Source: Verrucomicrobiales bacterium
GTDB lineage: Bacteria > Verrucomicrobiota > Verrucomicrobiia > Verrucomicrobiales > DEV007
Reading direction: 5' to 3'
NCBI GenBank assembly: GCA_029212615.1
Contig: JARGPJ010000009.1
Location: forward strand, 100,211 to 164,210
DNA: 64,000 nt
Positions 52,740 through 61,866 of this stretch are shown piece after piece. Every line of letters starts with the position of its first letter. Positions within the stretch are counted from its first letter, which is position 1. A program made the translations under genes and the position numbers. A model generated the notes under the pieces. The model was not told where the DNA came from, made no database searches, and worked only from the letters and a program-made list of their open reading frames with translations.

Positions 52740-53918
52740 TTAACCCTTCAATTTTTCGAGCAATGCCTTCGCACGATCACGACCACCGAGGCCGAGTGCG
52801 ATCGCTCCACCCACCCCAACAGCGAAAGCTGAGGCAATGATAAGCGCCGTGATAAGCAGCTGAAAGGTCTCATTCGTGAGACTCGAGATATTGGCCTTCT
52901 GAAGAGCAACGGCCCCGAGGAAAATCAAAATCGCAATGCGGGCAAACTTAGCCCAGAACTCGCTCTTCGGTTCGATGAGCTGCCCAACGATGTTAGCCAC
53001 ATAAACGGCAATGCAGAAGATGATGACCGCAGCGAGAATCTTGAAATAACCGGGAACAAAGTCCTGGGCGAGATCCGAGATGAAACCGAGCTTCATTGTC
53101 ATAATTGCCTGAGCACCAATCGTCACGAGAATGGTCGCCATCGCGACGTAGCTCAGAACGAGAGAGAGTGGCTTTCCGGCAACGAGACTACCACCCGAGT
53201 ATCCAAGCTTCTCAGGAAGGGCGTCGAGGCCGATTGACTCAAGCACATTGGCGAGAACCTTCTGGACGATCGAAGCAACGAGGTAGCCGACCGCGAAAAG
53301 CACGATGCCACTGAAAAGTGAAGGCACGTATGTGAAGATCTGATCGATCATGTCACTGATCGGAACAGAGATTTCATCCATCTTCAGTGCACCCAGCGCC
53401 GTCGGGAGCATGATAAGGATAATGCCGAAGAAGGCAACGAGTCCGACACTACTGGTGATCGGCTTCTTATCGCCAAGTCCAAGGCGATCATCCACCTTGG
53501 AAGCAGTGAGGACGCCTTCCAATATATTTTTCACCAGGGTCGCAAAAATCCATGCAACAAATCCAATCACCGCGGCAGCAAGGAGGTTGGGAATGAAGCC
53601 GAGAATATCGTCGAGAATCTCTTTCAGGGGAGCAACGGCCTCGGACTGTCCAGCGATGCTGAGTCCGAAGTAGACCACGAAAAGCATGAAGAGATAGAAA
53701 ATGAACTTCGAAAAGCCCTTCTCACAGCCATCACATTCCTGGCCGAGGAGTTTAGCGAGCTTGTCATCGAACTTAGTCTTCGAAAGACCTTTCTTAACGA
53801 GCTTTTCAAGAAGTCGGGCAATAAAGTAGCCGACGATAATAACGAGGAGCGCAAGTACCCAGGGACCGGCAGGTCCGAGGAAGCTGAGCCATTCTTTCAG
53901 TTTTTCGAGTATTTCCAT
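52740..53918 (-). CDS. conserved-TM-helix repeat membrane protein (MscS-like without beta domain)
   Basis: The 392-residue product has repeated TM_helix-type units, in which a helix such as IIVGYFIARLLEKLVKKGL is followed by a linker, three or more times (about residues 20-46, 108-135, 200-230, 285-312). This repeat is found in MscS-like mechanosensitive channels. The cytosolic beta domain of MscS is absent, so channel activity is not assured. It is followed by a strong terminator and has no close upstream gene on its strand, so it is monocistronic. Confidence 0.82.
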   Translation of the reverse strand: MEILEKLKEWLSFLGPAGPWVLALLVIIVGYFIARLLEKLVKKGLSKTKFDDKLAKLLGQECDGCEKGFSKFIFYLFMLFVVYFGLSIAGQSEAVAPLKEILDDILGFIPNLLAAAVIGFVAWIFATLVKNILEGVLTASKVDDRLGLGDKKPITSSVGLVAFFGIILIMLPTALGALKMDEISVPISDMIDQIFTYVPSLFSGIVLFAVGYLVASIVQKVLANVLESIGLDALPEKLGYSGGSLVAGKPLSLVLSYVAMATILVTIGAQAIMTMKLGFISDLAQDFVPGYFKILAAVIIFCIAVYVANIVGQLIEPKSEFWAKFARIAILIFLGAVALQKANISSLTNETFQLLITALIIASAFAVGVGGAIALGLGGRDRAKALLEKLKG

Positions 53919-54066
53919 TTTTTAGTATCGGGGTCAGAGCTTGTGATTGCGGGAATTCAAGGATTTTGACAACCAACAGATCATCAAAGCTTATGCCACT
54001 CCACCGCTATGCACAATTGGTTCCCAGTTAAGTAGCATCTATCGACCCAACTCAAATAGAGTTTTT

Positions 54067-55170
54067 CTACTTTTCCTTCAGTTCACGGAACTCCCCGCCG
54101 GTCTTCCTGACGATTTTCGTCCATTGAGCAGAATCATCAGATTTTGGCTCAAAAGCTATAAAGTGTATCGGCACATCCTGACGAAGCTCTTCTTTCAGCG
54201 TCTCAACCACATCCTTAATTTCGTCATAAGGAACATTGCTGTAGGCACTGCCGCCCTCAGGTCGCCACTGGAAACTGGCATCTGAAATGAGAAAAATGAC
54301 GTCCGGCCTCATCTTGATCGATCGTTCAAGAATCCCGACGATTCCGGTCAAATTGTTCACGACACCGTTCGTTGATGAACTCATGCTGCCACTGGTGACC
54401 CACCTTTCCTCCACCCAGGACTTAGCAAGCTCCTTATTCTTCGGGGTTGCCGCAATCAGTTCATCAGTGAACGGCATGTAGTTCCCCGTAAACTGAATGA
54501 GTGAGAACTGGGAACTGATCGGCAGAGTTCCTATCATTTTAATGGTTTCCTCCTGAATCCGCTCCAGCGGGATTCCTGCAGCTTCGGCCTTGTTCACCAC
54601 GCTGGCGGAAACATCGAACAATAGAAGAATACGATCACCGTTCGCCTTCACGCCGAAGAAGCTCATCCCCTCGCCGGTGCCACCGGCCCCTGACAGCCCC
54701 TGCCCCAAGCCCGAACCGAGCGCGGCACTCCCGACCAATCCATTCACCTGATCCGAAATCAGTTCAGATGGATCCAGCGGCAACATCTGATCAAGATTCA
54801 CCTCCGGCATTTCAGGCAGCGCAAATTCGGTAGGCCGCGTGCTCACCAACTTATCATTAAAGGTCGGCCTGGGAGCCATCGCCTCGTGCCTCGCGACGTT
54901 CATCTTATGTTCAGGAGTCTTCGGCGGTATCTTCACCACCTTCTTCATCTCGAAGCGGGCTTCGGGTCGACTGAAATGTTTTGCCACAGTCCACAAGCCG
55001 AAAAGAACCAGCGCGACCGCGTGCACCGCAATCGAACCAATGATAATCGATCCGATCATCGCCCTCCGGTTACTGCGCGCCGTTTCTTCGCGAGTCTGCG
55101 GTGGTCGCTTCTTTTTCACCTTCTTCGGCTTCGGTGAATCCGGATTGAGCTGGATCGAAACTTCACTCAT
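54067..55170 (-). CDS. vWA protein with TonB-like N-terminal anchor
   Basis: The 367-residue product has a basic head, a membrane helix (about residues 38-60) that contains the S-x3-H motif of TonB (S46, H50), a Pro/Lys segment (KKVVKIPPKTPEHK, like the TonB spacer), and a C-terminal von Willebrand factor A domain (about residues 178-360). The metal motif DxSxS is D186, S188 and S190 (FDVSAS), with further conserved Asp in FLISDASF. It ends the operon, overlapping exbD by 8 bases. It may take the place of TonB as the energised partner of ExbB and ExbD. Confidence 0.85.
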   Translation of the reverse strand: MSEVSIQLNPDSPKPKKVKKKRPPQTREETARSNRRAMIGSIIIGSIAVHAVALVLFGLWTVAKHFSRPEARFEMKKVVKIPPKTPEHKMNVARHEAMAPRPTFNDKLVSTRPTEFALPEMPEVNLDQMLPLDPSELISDQVNGLVGSAALGSGLGQGLSGAGGTGEGMSFFGVKANGDRILLLFDVSASVVNKAEAAGIPLERIQEETIKMIGTLPISSQFSLIQFTGNYMPFTDELIAATPKNKELAKSWVEERWVTSGSMSSSTNGVVNNLTGIVGILERSIKMRPDVIFLISDASFQWRPEGGSAYSNVPYDEIKDVVETLKEELRQDVPIHFIAFEPKSDDSAQWTKIVRKTGGEFRELKEK

Positions 55171-55606
55171 CAGTCGCTCCCGCTAATGTGACACCGGTGA
55201 TTCCCGCCTCGGCACAGGCATTTAAGACATCGACCAATCTTTGGTGAGGGACCGTATCAAAGGGAGCCACGGTGACGAGAGCATCCGCCCCGGCATTTTC
55301 GGCTGACTTCCTGAAACGGTCGAGGACACTCCTCAACTCAGGCAGCGAACTGCTTCCGGGTGTATCCAACTGCTGCTCGTTCAGGACGACCTGCCCGTCC
55401 GTCTCGATCACGACCCGTGCTTCGTCCGGTATATCGACGGACTCCTCCTGCGAAACCTGCCCCGGCAAACCCATCGGGATATCGCTCTCCGGGGTGATGG
55501 GTTTTGCCGAGACCATAAAAAAGACGAGAAGAAGAAAGACCATGTCGATCATAGGCCCCATCTGCATCTCCACCGTGGTGTTTCGTCTCTTTCTGACTCG
55601 CCTCAT
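55163..55606 (-). CDS. exbD: ExbD/TolR-family biopolymer transport protein (second copy)
   Basis: The 147-residue product has a single N-terminal helix with the ExbD proton-path Asp in GPMIDMVFLLLVFFMV (about residues 17-32) and a periplasmic domain. It works with ExbB to harvest proton motive force. The start ATG at 55606 gives the usual short basic head (MRRVRKRRN). An in-frame upstream ORF to 55690 is not needed. It is the second ExbD in the operon, 117 bases after the first, and overlaps the vWA gene by 8 bases. Confidence 0.92.
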   Translation of the reverse strand: MRRVRKRRNTTVEMQMGPMIDMVFLLLVFFMVSAKPITPESDIPMGLPGQVSQEESVDIPDEARVVIETDGQVVLNEQQLDTPGSSSLPELRSVLDRFRKSAENAGADALVTVAPFDTVPHQRLVDVLNACAEAGITGVTLAGATDE

Positions 55607-55647
55607 GAGAACTCTATTTCCTTTTTCCTGCGCCACACCAATCTCCG

Positions 55648-55719
55648 GACTTCCACGGACGACGTGGAAGTCGTCCCTCCTTTGACCCAACAGGGTTGAG
55701 TCGCTGACCTGACCCTGTT
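55648..55719 (-). promoter_or_regulatory. two stem-loops between the two exbD genes
   Basis: GACTTCCAC (55648-55656) pairs with GTGGAAGTC (55664-55672), a 9-bp stem with a 7-base loop. AACAGGGT (55689-55696) pairs with ACCCTGTT (55712-55719), an 8-bp stem with a 15-base loop. Neither is followed by a T-run on the minus strand, so they are not classic terminators. They may set the relative yield of the two ExbD copies or be processing sites. Confidence 0.5.
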
Positions 55720-55723
55720 CATT

Positions 55724-56131
55724 TCACTTTCCATAAACTCCGAAAATCAAATCAATCGCCCCCACTTCGGTTGCCATCTCTACAAACTCGCGAATTTTCT
55801 TCGTGGGCGTATCCTTGTCTGCCCGCAGATAAATCTGCAAAGGAGGGAAGTCTTCAAATTTCGTGGTGAGGTGGGCAAGCACTTCGTCGGTCGTCGCCGC
55901 AAGATCGCCGATATAATAATTTCCCCCGCCGTCAATATTGATGATCTCCCGCTCGGTGCGCTCGGGTGCCACCGCACTGATCGCGACGGGCAACTTCACG
56001 GGCACATTCAGCTGCTGTTCCGTGATCTTCTGGGTCACCATGAAAAAGATGAGGAGAAGAAAAGTCATGTCGATCATCGGCGTGATCTGAAAGCTCACTT
56101 CATCCAGAGGTCTCTTGCGGCGGCGTGTCAT
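55724..56131 (-). CDS. exbD: ExbD/TolR-family biopolymer transport protein (first copy)
   Basis: The 135-residue product has an N-terminal helix with the proton-path Asp in ITPMIDMTFLLLIFFMV (about residues 16-32) and a periplasmic domain with GGGNYYIGDLAAT. It follows exbB by 31 bases. Pairs of ExbD with different periplasmic domains are common in this phylum. The two copies here share the helix but not the remainder, so they are probably not redundant. Confidence 0.92.
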   Translation of the reverse strand: MTRRRKRPLDEVSFQITPMIDMTFLLLIFFMVTQKITEQQLNVPVKLPVAISAVAPERTEREIINIDGGGNYYIGDLAATTDEVLAHLTTKFEDFPPLQIYLRADKDTPTKKIREFVEMATEVGAIDLIFGVYGK

Positions 56132-56162
56132 CCTATTGAATTAAAACAAAACGAAAGTCACT

Positions 56163-56990
56163 TTAATCTCCGGCTTCGGCGGAAACCTCGCCGGCGGGAG
56201 CCTCCCCGCTCGCTCCCCCCTGCAGCCGAATTTCACCGGAGAGAATATCGATCGCAAAGCTGGCGTGCTTTTGCACCGTGGTCATGACCCCCTGGAGTTT
56301 ATCCCGAAAGAAGAAGTAGAAAAACATCGCCGGAATGCCGACCATGAGCCCGCCTGCGGTCGTCACCATCGCAATCTTAATCCCTCCCGCCAACTGCTTG
56401 GCATCGCCGCTGGTTGTCGCCAGTTTATCGAACGCTTCAATCATCCCCCAAACGGTTCCAAGAAGACCGATCATGGGAGCGAGCGTGGCGAAAATATTCA
56501 GGTAATTCACCCAGACCATCTGCCGATGTTCCTCTTCGTCGATGGCCTCGGCAGCGGCATCCATCATGCTCGCCTTGTTGGCAAGATCACGGTCGAAATT
56601 CACTTTCAGCAAGGCCCCCGACATCACTCGCCCGTAGCTGCAGTTACTCGAATCACAGGCGGTATAGGCGGTCCCGACATCCTGAGCCGCCATTGCCGAA
56701 TTCACTCGATCCACCAGCTCTTTGGGCGCCATCTTCTTTCGACTGATCTGGATGAAACAGTAAACCGCTACAGCAATGGTTCCGATCGAACAAACAAGGA
56801 GGATATGCATAAAAGCGCCCCCCTGATTGTAGAGATCGAGAGCTGAAACACTTTCCGAAGGCATCCCGGGCATCGCTTCAGCTCCTTCCTGAGCAATCAC
56901 CAAGGGCGCGGCACAAGCGGAAAGAAACAGATAGAGACAAAGACAGAACGCAGGTAAGCGGGGTCGTCGGGTCGAATAAAGAGAGGTCAT
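56163..56990 (-). CDS. exbB: ExbB/TolQ/MotA-family proton channel protein
   Basis: The 275-residue product has an N-terminal signal-like helix (about residues 11-33), a long helix (AFMHILLVCSIGTIAVAVYCFIQI) and the channel core (about residues 160-240, LNIFATLAPMIGLLGTVWGMIEAF and IKIAMVTTAGGLMVGIPAMFFYFFF). These are the ExbB/TolQ signature segments with conserved Thr and Pro. The extra N-terminal part is a common feature of verrucomicrobial and planctomycete copies. It works with the two ExbD proteins in this operon. Confidence 0.93.
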   Translation of the reverse strand: MTSLYSTRRPRLPAFCLCLYLFLSACAAPLVIAQEGAEAMPGMPSESVSALDLYNQGGAFMHILLVCSIGTIAVAVYCFIQISRKKMAPKELVDRVNSAMAAQDVGTAYTACDSSNCSYGRVMSGALLKVNFDRDLANKASMMDAAAEAIDEEEHRQMVWVNYLNIFATLAPMIGLLGTVWGMIEAFDKLATTSGDAKQLAGGIKIAMVTTAGGLMVGIPAMFFYFFFRDKLQGVMTTVQKHASFAIDILSGEIRLQGGASGEAPAGEVSAEAGD

Positions 56991-57011
56991 GTTCAGATGG
57001 ATGCGGTCGGG

Positions 57012-57908
57012 TTATTCAGTGCTTGAAAGAGAGGAAAGCCGCTCGGCAGCTTCAATTTGAGAGGAGGATTCCGGATAGAGTTCACCAAGGTCGAGATAGG
57101 CGGCGCGGGCCAATTCAACTTCACCGGCAAAGGCATAGACATCTCCTGCCGCAAGAAGGCCGCGTGCGGCCTCTTCGGCTCGCGTGGCATGGAAGAGATG
57201 CGGCCAAAGATACTGATCGATGATACGATGATAAATTTCGTTCCGCTCCGGTCGAACCTCGTCGTCTTCCATCCATTTCGGATGCTCCTCCTGAAGCGCT
57301 TTCAATCGTTCGAAATCAGCAGCTGCGAGAAGGTATTTCACTTCCAGGAGCATATCCGGATCCTCTGACTCGCTCGCGAGAAGTTCAGCCTCTACGACCG
57401 CCGTGTCGAAATTCCCCATCGCAATCAACGCCCTCAGTCTGCCCCGGCGAGCCGCAGATTTATCTTCCTCAGCCCATGCCTCTTTGATGACGCGATCAAA
57501 TAAGGTGAGCGCTTTCTCCCCCGAGGTCCCGGGCGATTCACGAAGAAGCGCATCCCCTAAAGCAATCCCGTAAGCGGCGGCTCGGGAACGCGGGCGATGA
57601 AGATGGGCGAGATGAAAAACCCACCACGTTTCGAGAATGGGGGCACTAATCCGGTCGAGCTTCTTAAAGACCGCTTCCTCGCCCGACTCATAACCAAACT
57701 CGATGAAATCAACCCGGTCCATCTTCAGGGTTCGCTTCGCTGATCCTGCGCCGCCCACACCGGGTAGCCTGAGAATAAGAACCTTGTCCGTAATCGCTTC
57801 GATTTCGCAGGCAGTGGATTCTCCGGTTTTCAGATGAACGAAATCCTGCGCAGTGACGGAGAAACTTCCACCAATGAGGCAGGCGGCGACGATGACGGGT
57901 GCTTTCAT
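57012..57908 (-). CDS. hypothetical secreted protein with helical repeats
   Basis: The 298-residue product has a signal peptide (residues 1-20, ending VTA-QD), a short beta-type domain with LKTGESTACEIEAITDKVLILRL in the first 60 residues (RNA/SH3-like barrel pattern), and a helical TPR-like remainder (ALTLFDRVIKEAWAEEDK, AAGDVYAFAGEVELARAAYLDLG). Its start overlaps the stop of the large TPR gene (ATGA), and exbB begins 21 bases after its stop. It is therefore part of the Exb operon. Function unknown; probably a periplasmic scaffold. Confidence 0.7.
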   Translation of the reverse strand: MKAPVIVAACLIGGSFSVTAQDFVHLKTGESTACEIEAITDKVLILRLPGVGGAGSAKRTLKMDRVDFIEFGYESGEEAVFKKLDRISAPILETWWVFHLAHLHRPRSRAAAYGIALGDALLRESPGTSGEKALTLFDRVIKEAWAEEDKSAARRGRLRALIAMGNFDTAVVEAELLASESEDPDMLLEVKYLLAAADFERLKALQEEHPKWMEDDEVRPERNEIYHRIIDQYLWPHLFHATRAEEAARGLLAAGDVYAFAGEVELARAAYLDLGELYPESSSQIEAAERLSSLSSTE

Positions 57909-60739
57909 GGCGAAACCTCCTCCTGCACCACTTCCTCTTCAGGATACAAGGGTCGAAGACGGGCAACTCTTTCAGAAGCCTTGTCCATTTCATCAAAAGA
58001 CTTCAATTCCTCTCTCGAGACCAGTTCCTCATAGGTCTCCAGCGCCTCGCGCTCAAGATCGAGCTCCTCTAACGACTGGCCGCGCCGCCAATAAGCCTTA
58101 GCGTTCAGTTCGGCAAATTTCCCATAGGCGACGTAGACACGCTCATAGAAAACGATCGCCTTTCCGTGCTCACCGGAAGCGGCAAATGAATCAGCGAGAC
58201 GCGTCATGGCCTTCGCTTTGGTCCCCGCCGTGATCCCCGGTAATTCGAGAATCGATTCGAGTTCCACACGCGCCTCGTCCGCACGACTCACTGAATCAAG
58301 AAGAGCAGCTTTCTCCAATTTCACTTCGCCCAGATTGATGGAGGAAGCAGCCTCACGTTCGAATCGGGCATAATAGTCGATCGCCTTTTCAAGATCCCCT
58401 TCATCGGCATAGATTCGCGCGAGGGCGCGGTAGATCCTGCCTTTTTCCACTGCCCTCGGATGCCATTTCCGGATATCAATCAACAGTGGCTTAGCGAGGT
58501 CGGGATCGTCATTCGCCAGAATGGCTTCTGCAACCGCCACGCTGATGCGTGGATTCGTAGTTTCCGGATCAATCCACCTCGCGAGTCCGATGAGCTCAGC
58601 CCGGGCCGCGGCAGGACTTTCCCGCGCCATGATTTCCGCTCTCGTCCAGCCGACCCGGGCAGCGAGAACGCTGTCATCTGCGGCCGAAGCCTTCGTCTTC
58701 ATGAGCTGGAGATCAGTCATGAGTGACCGCAACGTATCCTCCTCTTTCGGATCATAGACTTTCGGAAGTGCGGAAAACACATCGGTGATCGTGAGCATCT
58801 CCGAATCACTCCCATGTTGCTCAATCGTGTGCCAATACACCTTCTGAGCTTCCTTGAAATCCCCCTCGCGCAGATGGTTCCATCCGATCCAGTAAACCGC
58901 TTCGGGCAAACGGGAACTCCCGGGATAGTCCTCAACAAAGTTCACGAAGTGCCTCGTCATCGTTTCAAATTCCTCAAGGAGCTTGTAGGCATTTCCTTTC
59001 TTGAACCAGGCATCCTCGAAGAACCGGCTGGATTCAGGCCGCACCCGATCATAGGCCGCAAAGCCCTCCTCCATCTTTCCGCCGGAGAGATACGCATCAC
59101 CCATGAGCAGGTTTGATTCATCCGTGAGAGGATCTCCCGGATACGACTCGTTAAACGCGGCGAGAAGCTCGAGCGATTTCTCATACTCTGCGAGAGAGAA
59201 GGTGCAGACGGCTATTCTGAAAATCGACTCTTTCCGGTACTTGGGCGTCTCGTAGCGGTCAAGATAACCCGCGAGGTGTTCACGCGCTTCTTCGTAGAGC
59301 CCACTGAAGGAATGAGCCATGCCGGTCCAATAGTCGGCATCTTCAACCATTCCCGACTCAGGGTAGAGACGGCTGACCTGGTCGAACTGATAAAGGGCCC
59401 CCTCGTTGTCGTCCTGCTGAAGATAGAGAAAGCCCTGCATGAACATCGCCTTGGGGGCAAACGCATCTTCAGGAAAGCGCTCAACCACTTTTCCATAAGC
59501 AAGCTGCGCGGCGCCATAGTCCTGCAGTTCACGCAACGCTTCCGCCTTTAAAAACAGGACCGTGGCGAGTGACTTTCCCTCCTCGCCGAAAACCTCTTCG
59601 TATCGGCGCGCGGTTTCAAGGGCGCGGGGCCAGCGACGGATCTCCATCCAGCATTGCAACTGGGCGAGCGTGGCACTTTCGACCACAGAATCCGGCGGCA
59701 TCGTCTCCAGCATTCCTTCCATGATCAAGGCCGCTTCGCGATATCTCTCCAGCCCTTGAAAGGCCATCGCGAGGCGAAGGCGCGACGCTGAATCGAAGTT
59801 CTCGATTTTCTCAAATCCCTCCAATTCCCGGGTGACCCGTTTTAGAATCGCCTTGAGCTGGAAAATGGTTCCCTGAGTATTGGACCGTTGCTCCAGGAGA
59901 GCAATGCGGCTTTCGATCTCCTCAATCTTAGCAGACTGAAACTCGAAGAGTTTCTCTTGCGGCCAAATCCTCTGAAGACAAGTGATCGCCGAATACCACT
60001 CCTCCTGCTCAAGAAAGGTCGAGCCGAGCTTCAGGGCCAGGGTTTGAAAACTGATCACCTGGGTCATTCCGCTCATGTTCGGATATTCGGCCTTGATGAG
60101 GGCGAGAGCTTTGTCCGGCTGCTCCGCCTCGAGGCGGGCATATAGCTGCAGGACAATTGCCCGGCTCGCCGCCTCGGGTGCCAGGTCGCGGAATTTGGGT
60201 AACTGATCTTCCAGAAAATCAGCCGCCACCTCCGGAAAATCCTGCTGGATATAGAGGGTCGCGAAGAGGAGCAGCGCCTCATAGCGCTTGAACGGCTGGT
60301 TTGCCTCGTCTGCCCAATAGCGACCGAAAGCACGTTGAGCTTCGACAAGTTCACCTGTCGTCATCAGACAAATCGCCCGCCAGAACATCAACTCATCTTT
60401 CAAGGATGGCTCAATCCGGGGATCTCGCAGCGATTCGTCGATCCATTCCAGTGCCTCTCCGAATTTTTTCAGTCCCACCTTGGAGATGGCAACCAGTGGG
60501 CGATGAAGCCGCGCCGCTTCTTTCGCCTCTTCCGCTTCGCCATAGTCGACGATGAACTTTTCAAGGGCCTCCTCCGCCACTGCGAAATCATTAACGGCAA
60601 AGGCGGAACGTCCGCGCTCGAGCAACTGAGCCGGCCCTTCGCTCTCAACGATCGCTTCAGTCACCTCCCCGTCCTGTCCATATACACCCGGGAAAGCCGC
60701 ACCGAAGCAGGCGATCACGGTGGAAAGGACAAGTTTCAT
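57905..60739 (-). CDS. large secreted TPR-repeat protein
   Basis: The 944-residue product has a signal peptide (residues 1-22, ending GVYG-QD) and about 20 TPR-like helical pairs through most of its length (for example FQGLERYREAALIMEGML, AQLAYGKVVERFPEDAFAPKAMFMQG and HSFSGLYEEAREHLAGYLDRY). TPR proteins of this type act as periplasmic scaffolds, as in YbgF or the BamD-related family. It is the first gene of the operon with ExbB, two ExbD and the vWA protein, so it probably forms part of that envelope machine. Start ATG 60739 gives the signal peptide. Confidence 0.85.
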   Translation of the reverse strand: MKLVLSTVIACFGAAFPGVYGQDGEVTEAIVESEGPAQLLERGRSAFAVNDFAVAEEALEKFIVDYGEAEEAKEAARLHRPLVAISKVGLKKFGEALEWIDESLRDPRIEPSLKDELMFWRAICLMTTGELVEAQRAFGRYWADEANQPFKRYEALLLFATLYIQQDFPEVAADFLEDQLPKFRDLAPEAASRAIVLQLYARLEAEQPDKALALIKAEYPNMSGMTQVISFQTLALKLGSTFLEQEEWYSAITCLQRIWPQEKLFEFQSAKIEEIESRIALLEQRSNTQGTIFQLKAILKRVTRELEGFEKIENFDSASRLRLAMAFQGLERYREAALIMEGMLETMPPDSVVESATLAQLQCWMEIRRWPRALETARRYEEVFGEEGKSLATVLFLKAEALRELQDYGAAQLAYGKVVERFPEDAFAPKAMFMQGFLYLQQDDNEGALYQFDQVSRLYPESGMVEDADYWTGMAHSFSGLYEEAREHLAGYLDRYETPKYRKESIFRIAVCTFSLAEYEKSLELLAAFNESYPGDPLTDESNLLMGDAYLSGGKMEEGFAAYDRVRPESSRFFEDAWFKKGNAYKLLEEFETMTRHFVNFVEDYPGSSRLPEAVYWIGWNHLREGDFKEAQKVYWHTIEQHGSDSEMLTITDVFSALPKVYDPKEEDTLRSLMTDLQLMKTKASAADDSVLAARVGWTRAEIMARESPAAARAELIGLARWIDPETTNPRISVAVAEAILANDDPDLAKPLLIDIRKWHPRAVEKGRIYRALARIYADEGDLEKAIDYYARFEREAASSINLGEVKLEKAALLDSVSRADEARVELESILELPGITAGTKAKAMTRLADSFAASGEHGKAIVFYERVYVAYGKFAELNAKAYWRRGQSLEELDLEREALETYEELVSREELKSFDEMDKASERVARLRPLYPEEEVVQEEVSP

Positions 60740-60852
60740 GCGGGGGTGACAGAGCAGGATTCCAGCCGGAATCAGACACGAAATCACCCACGCCCGTCAA
60801 CATTCAATCCTGAAAGTAACAGGATCGGCATGCTCACCGGCTCAACGATCGA

Positions 60853-61776
60853 TCACGCGTCGATATAGCCCCGAAGCTTTGCAAGGACCTCAGGGACATG
60901 CACAAACGGATCGTCCTGTTCCTCGTATTCGAGGATGACGTGCCCTGCGTAACCGGTGTTCCTGAGAATTCCAATGACCCGCTCGAGATCAGCCGGCTCT
61001 TTGCCATTTGCCCCTTTGATCTCCGTCTTCAACTGCACGTTGATCGCGTAGGGAGCCGATGCTTCCATTTCTGCATAAACGTCGTCAGCGATGAAATTTC
61101 CACTATCCAGGTTTACCCCGACGAAAGGATTATCCACCGCAGTCACGATGCGCAAAAGCCGGTCTGCCGTCGAAACGCTGTCGTGATTTTCAATTCCTAG
61201 GAAAACCCCCTTTGTGGCGGCGTATTCTCCGGATTCCTTGAGCGCCTCAATCGCATTCTGTTCCGCCTCATCAGCATTGACCCCTTTGGGATGGCGCCCC
61301 GCAAAAACACGAACATGTGGCGCCCCGAGAATGGAAGCTTTATCAACCCAGTCTTTCACATAAGCCATCTCCTTTTCCCGCTCCGGTGTATCCTTCGGAT
61401 AGGAGAAATTATTGCCCACGGCAGTACCGGCAATCCCGACCCCGTTGACATGAGCAACTTCGCGACAATGAGCAAGGTAGGCATCGTCCGTCTCCGGCGA
61501 AAAGAAATAGCTGGTCAGTTCAACACTGTCGACGCCCTGCCCCGCGCTATAGCGAATGAAGTCGGCCATGTCCAATTGGCGACTTCCCTCGACGTACCCC
61601 TTATTCGCCGCCCCCTTCATGAAAGCGAAGTGATTCCGGAACGAATAGGCAGCGACCCCGAGAAGGAGGCGACTTTGTTCCCTTTTATAAGGCTCCGTGA
61701 CGCTGAGAAGCTCCTGCCACGGCGTCAGCGTGAGCCCGAGAGCTCCTGTCATCCAATTTCTACGATTCGTTTTCAC
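60853..61776 (-). CDS. sugar phosphate isomerase/epimerase-like TIM barrel, exported
   Basis: The 307-residue product is a xylose isomerase-like TIM barrel (AP endonuclease family 2). Core segments are GVDSVELTSYFF, PHVRVFAGRHPKG, KGVFLGIENHDS and VGVNLDSGNF, with metal-binding Glu, Asp and His in line. The N-terminus KTNRRNWMTGALGLTL carries a twin-Arg-like motif, so export is likely. The GTG at 61776 is used. An ATG at 61815 is an alternative. It may act on a sugar or inositol-type substrate. It lies between the TPR operon and galE. Confidence 0.8.
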   Translation of the reverse strand: MKTNRRNWMTGALGLTLTPWQELLSVTEPYKREQSRLLLGVAAYSFRNHFAFMKGAANKGYVEGSRQLDMADFIRYSAGQGVDSVELTSYFFSPETDDAYLAHCREVAHVNGVGIAGTAVGNNFSYPKDTPEREKEMAYVKDWVDKASILGAPHVRVFAGRHPKGVNADEAEQNAIEALKESGEYAATKGVFLGIENHDSVSTADRLLRIVTAVDNPFVGVNLDSGNFIADDVYAEMEASAPYAINVQLKTEIKGANGKEPADLERVIGILRNTGYAGHVILEYEEQDDPFVHVPEVLAKLRGYIDA

Positions 61777-61866
61777 AAAGGGAGATTCGCAGAATGAGAG
61801 ATCGCCGGAAAGCATGAACCGCAGGCGTGATAACGGAAGAGATCCTGCGGGAATCAGCGCTGCGGA

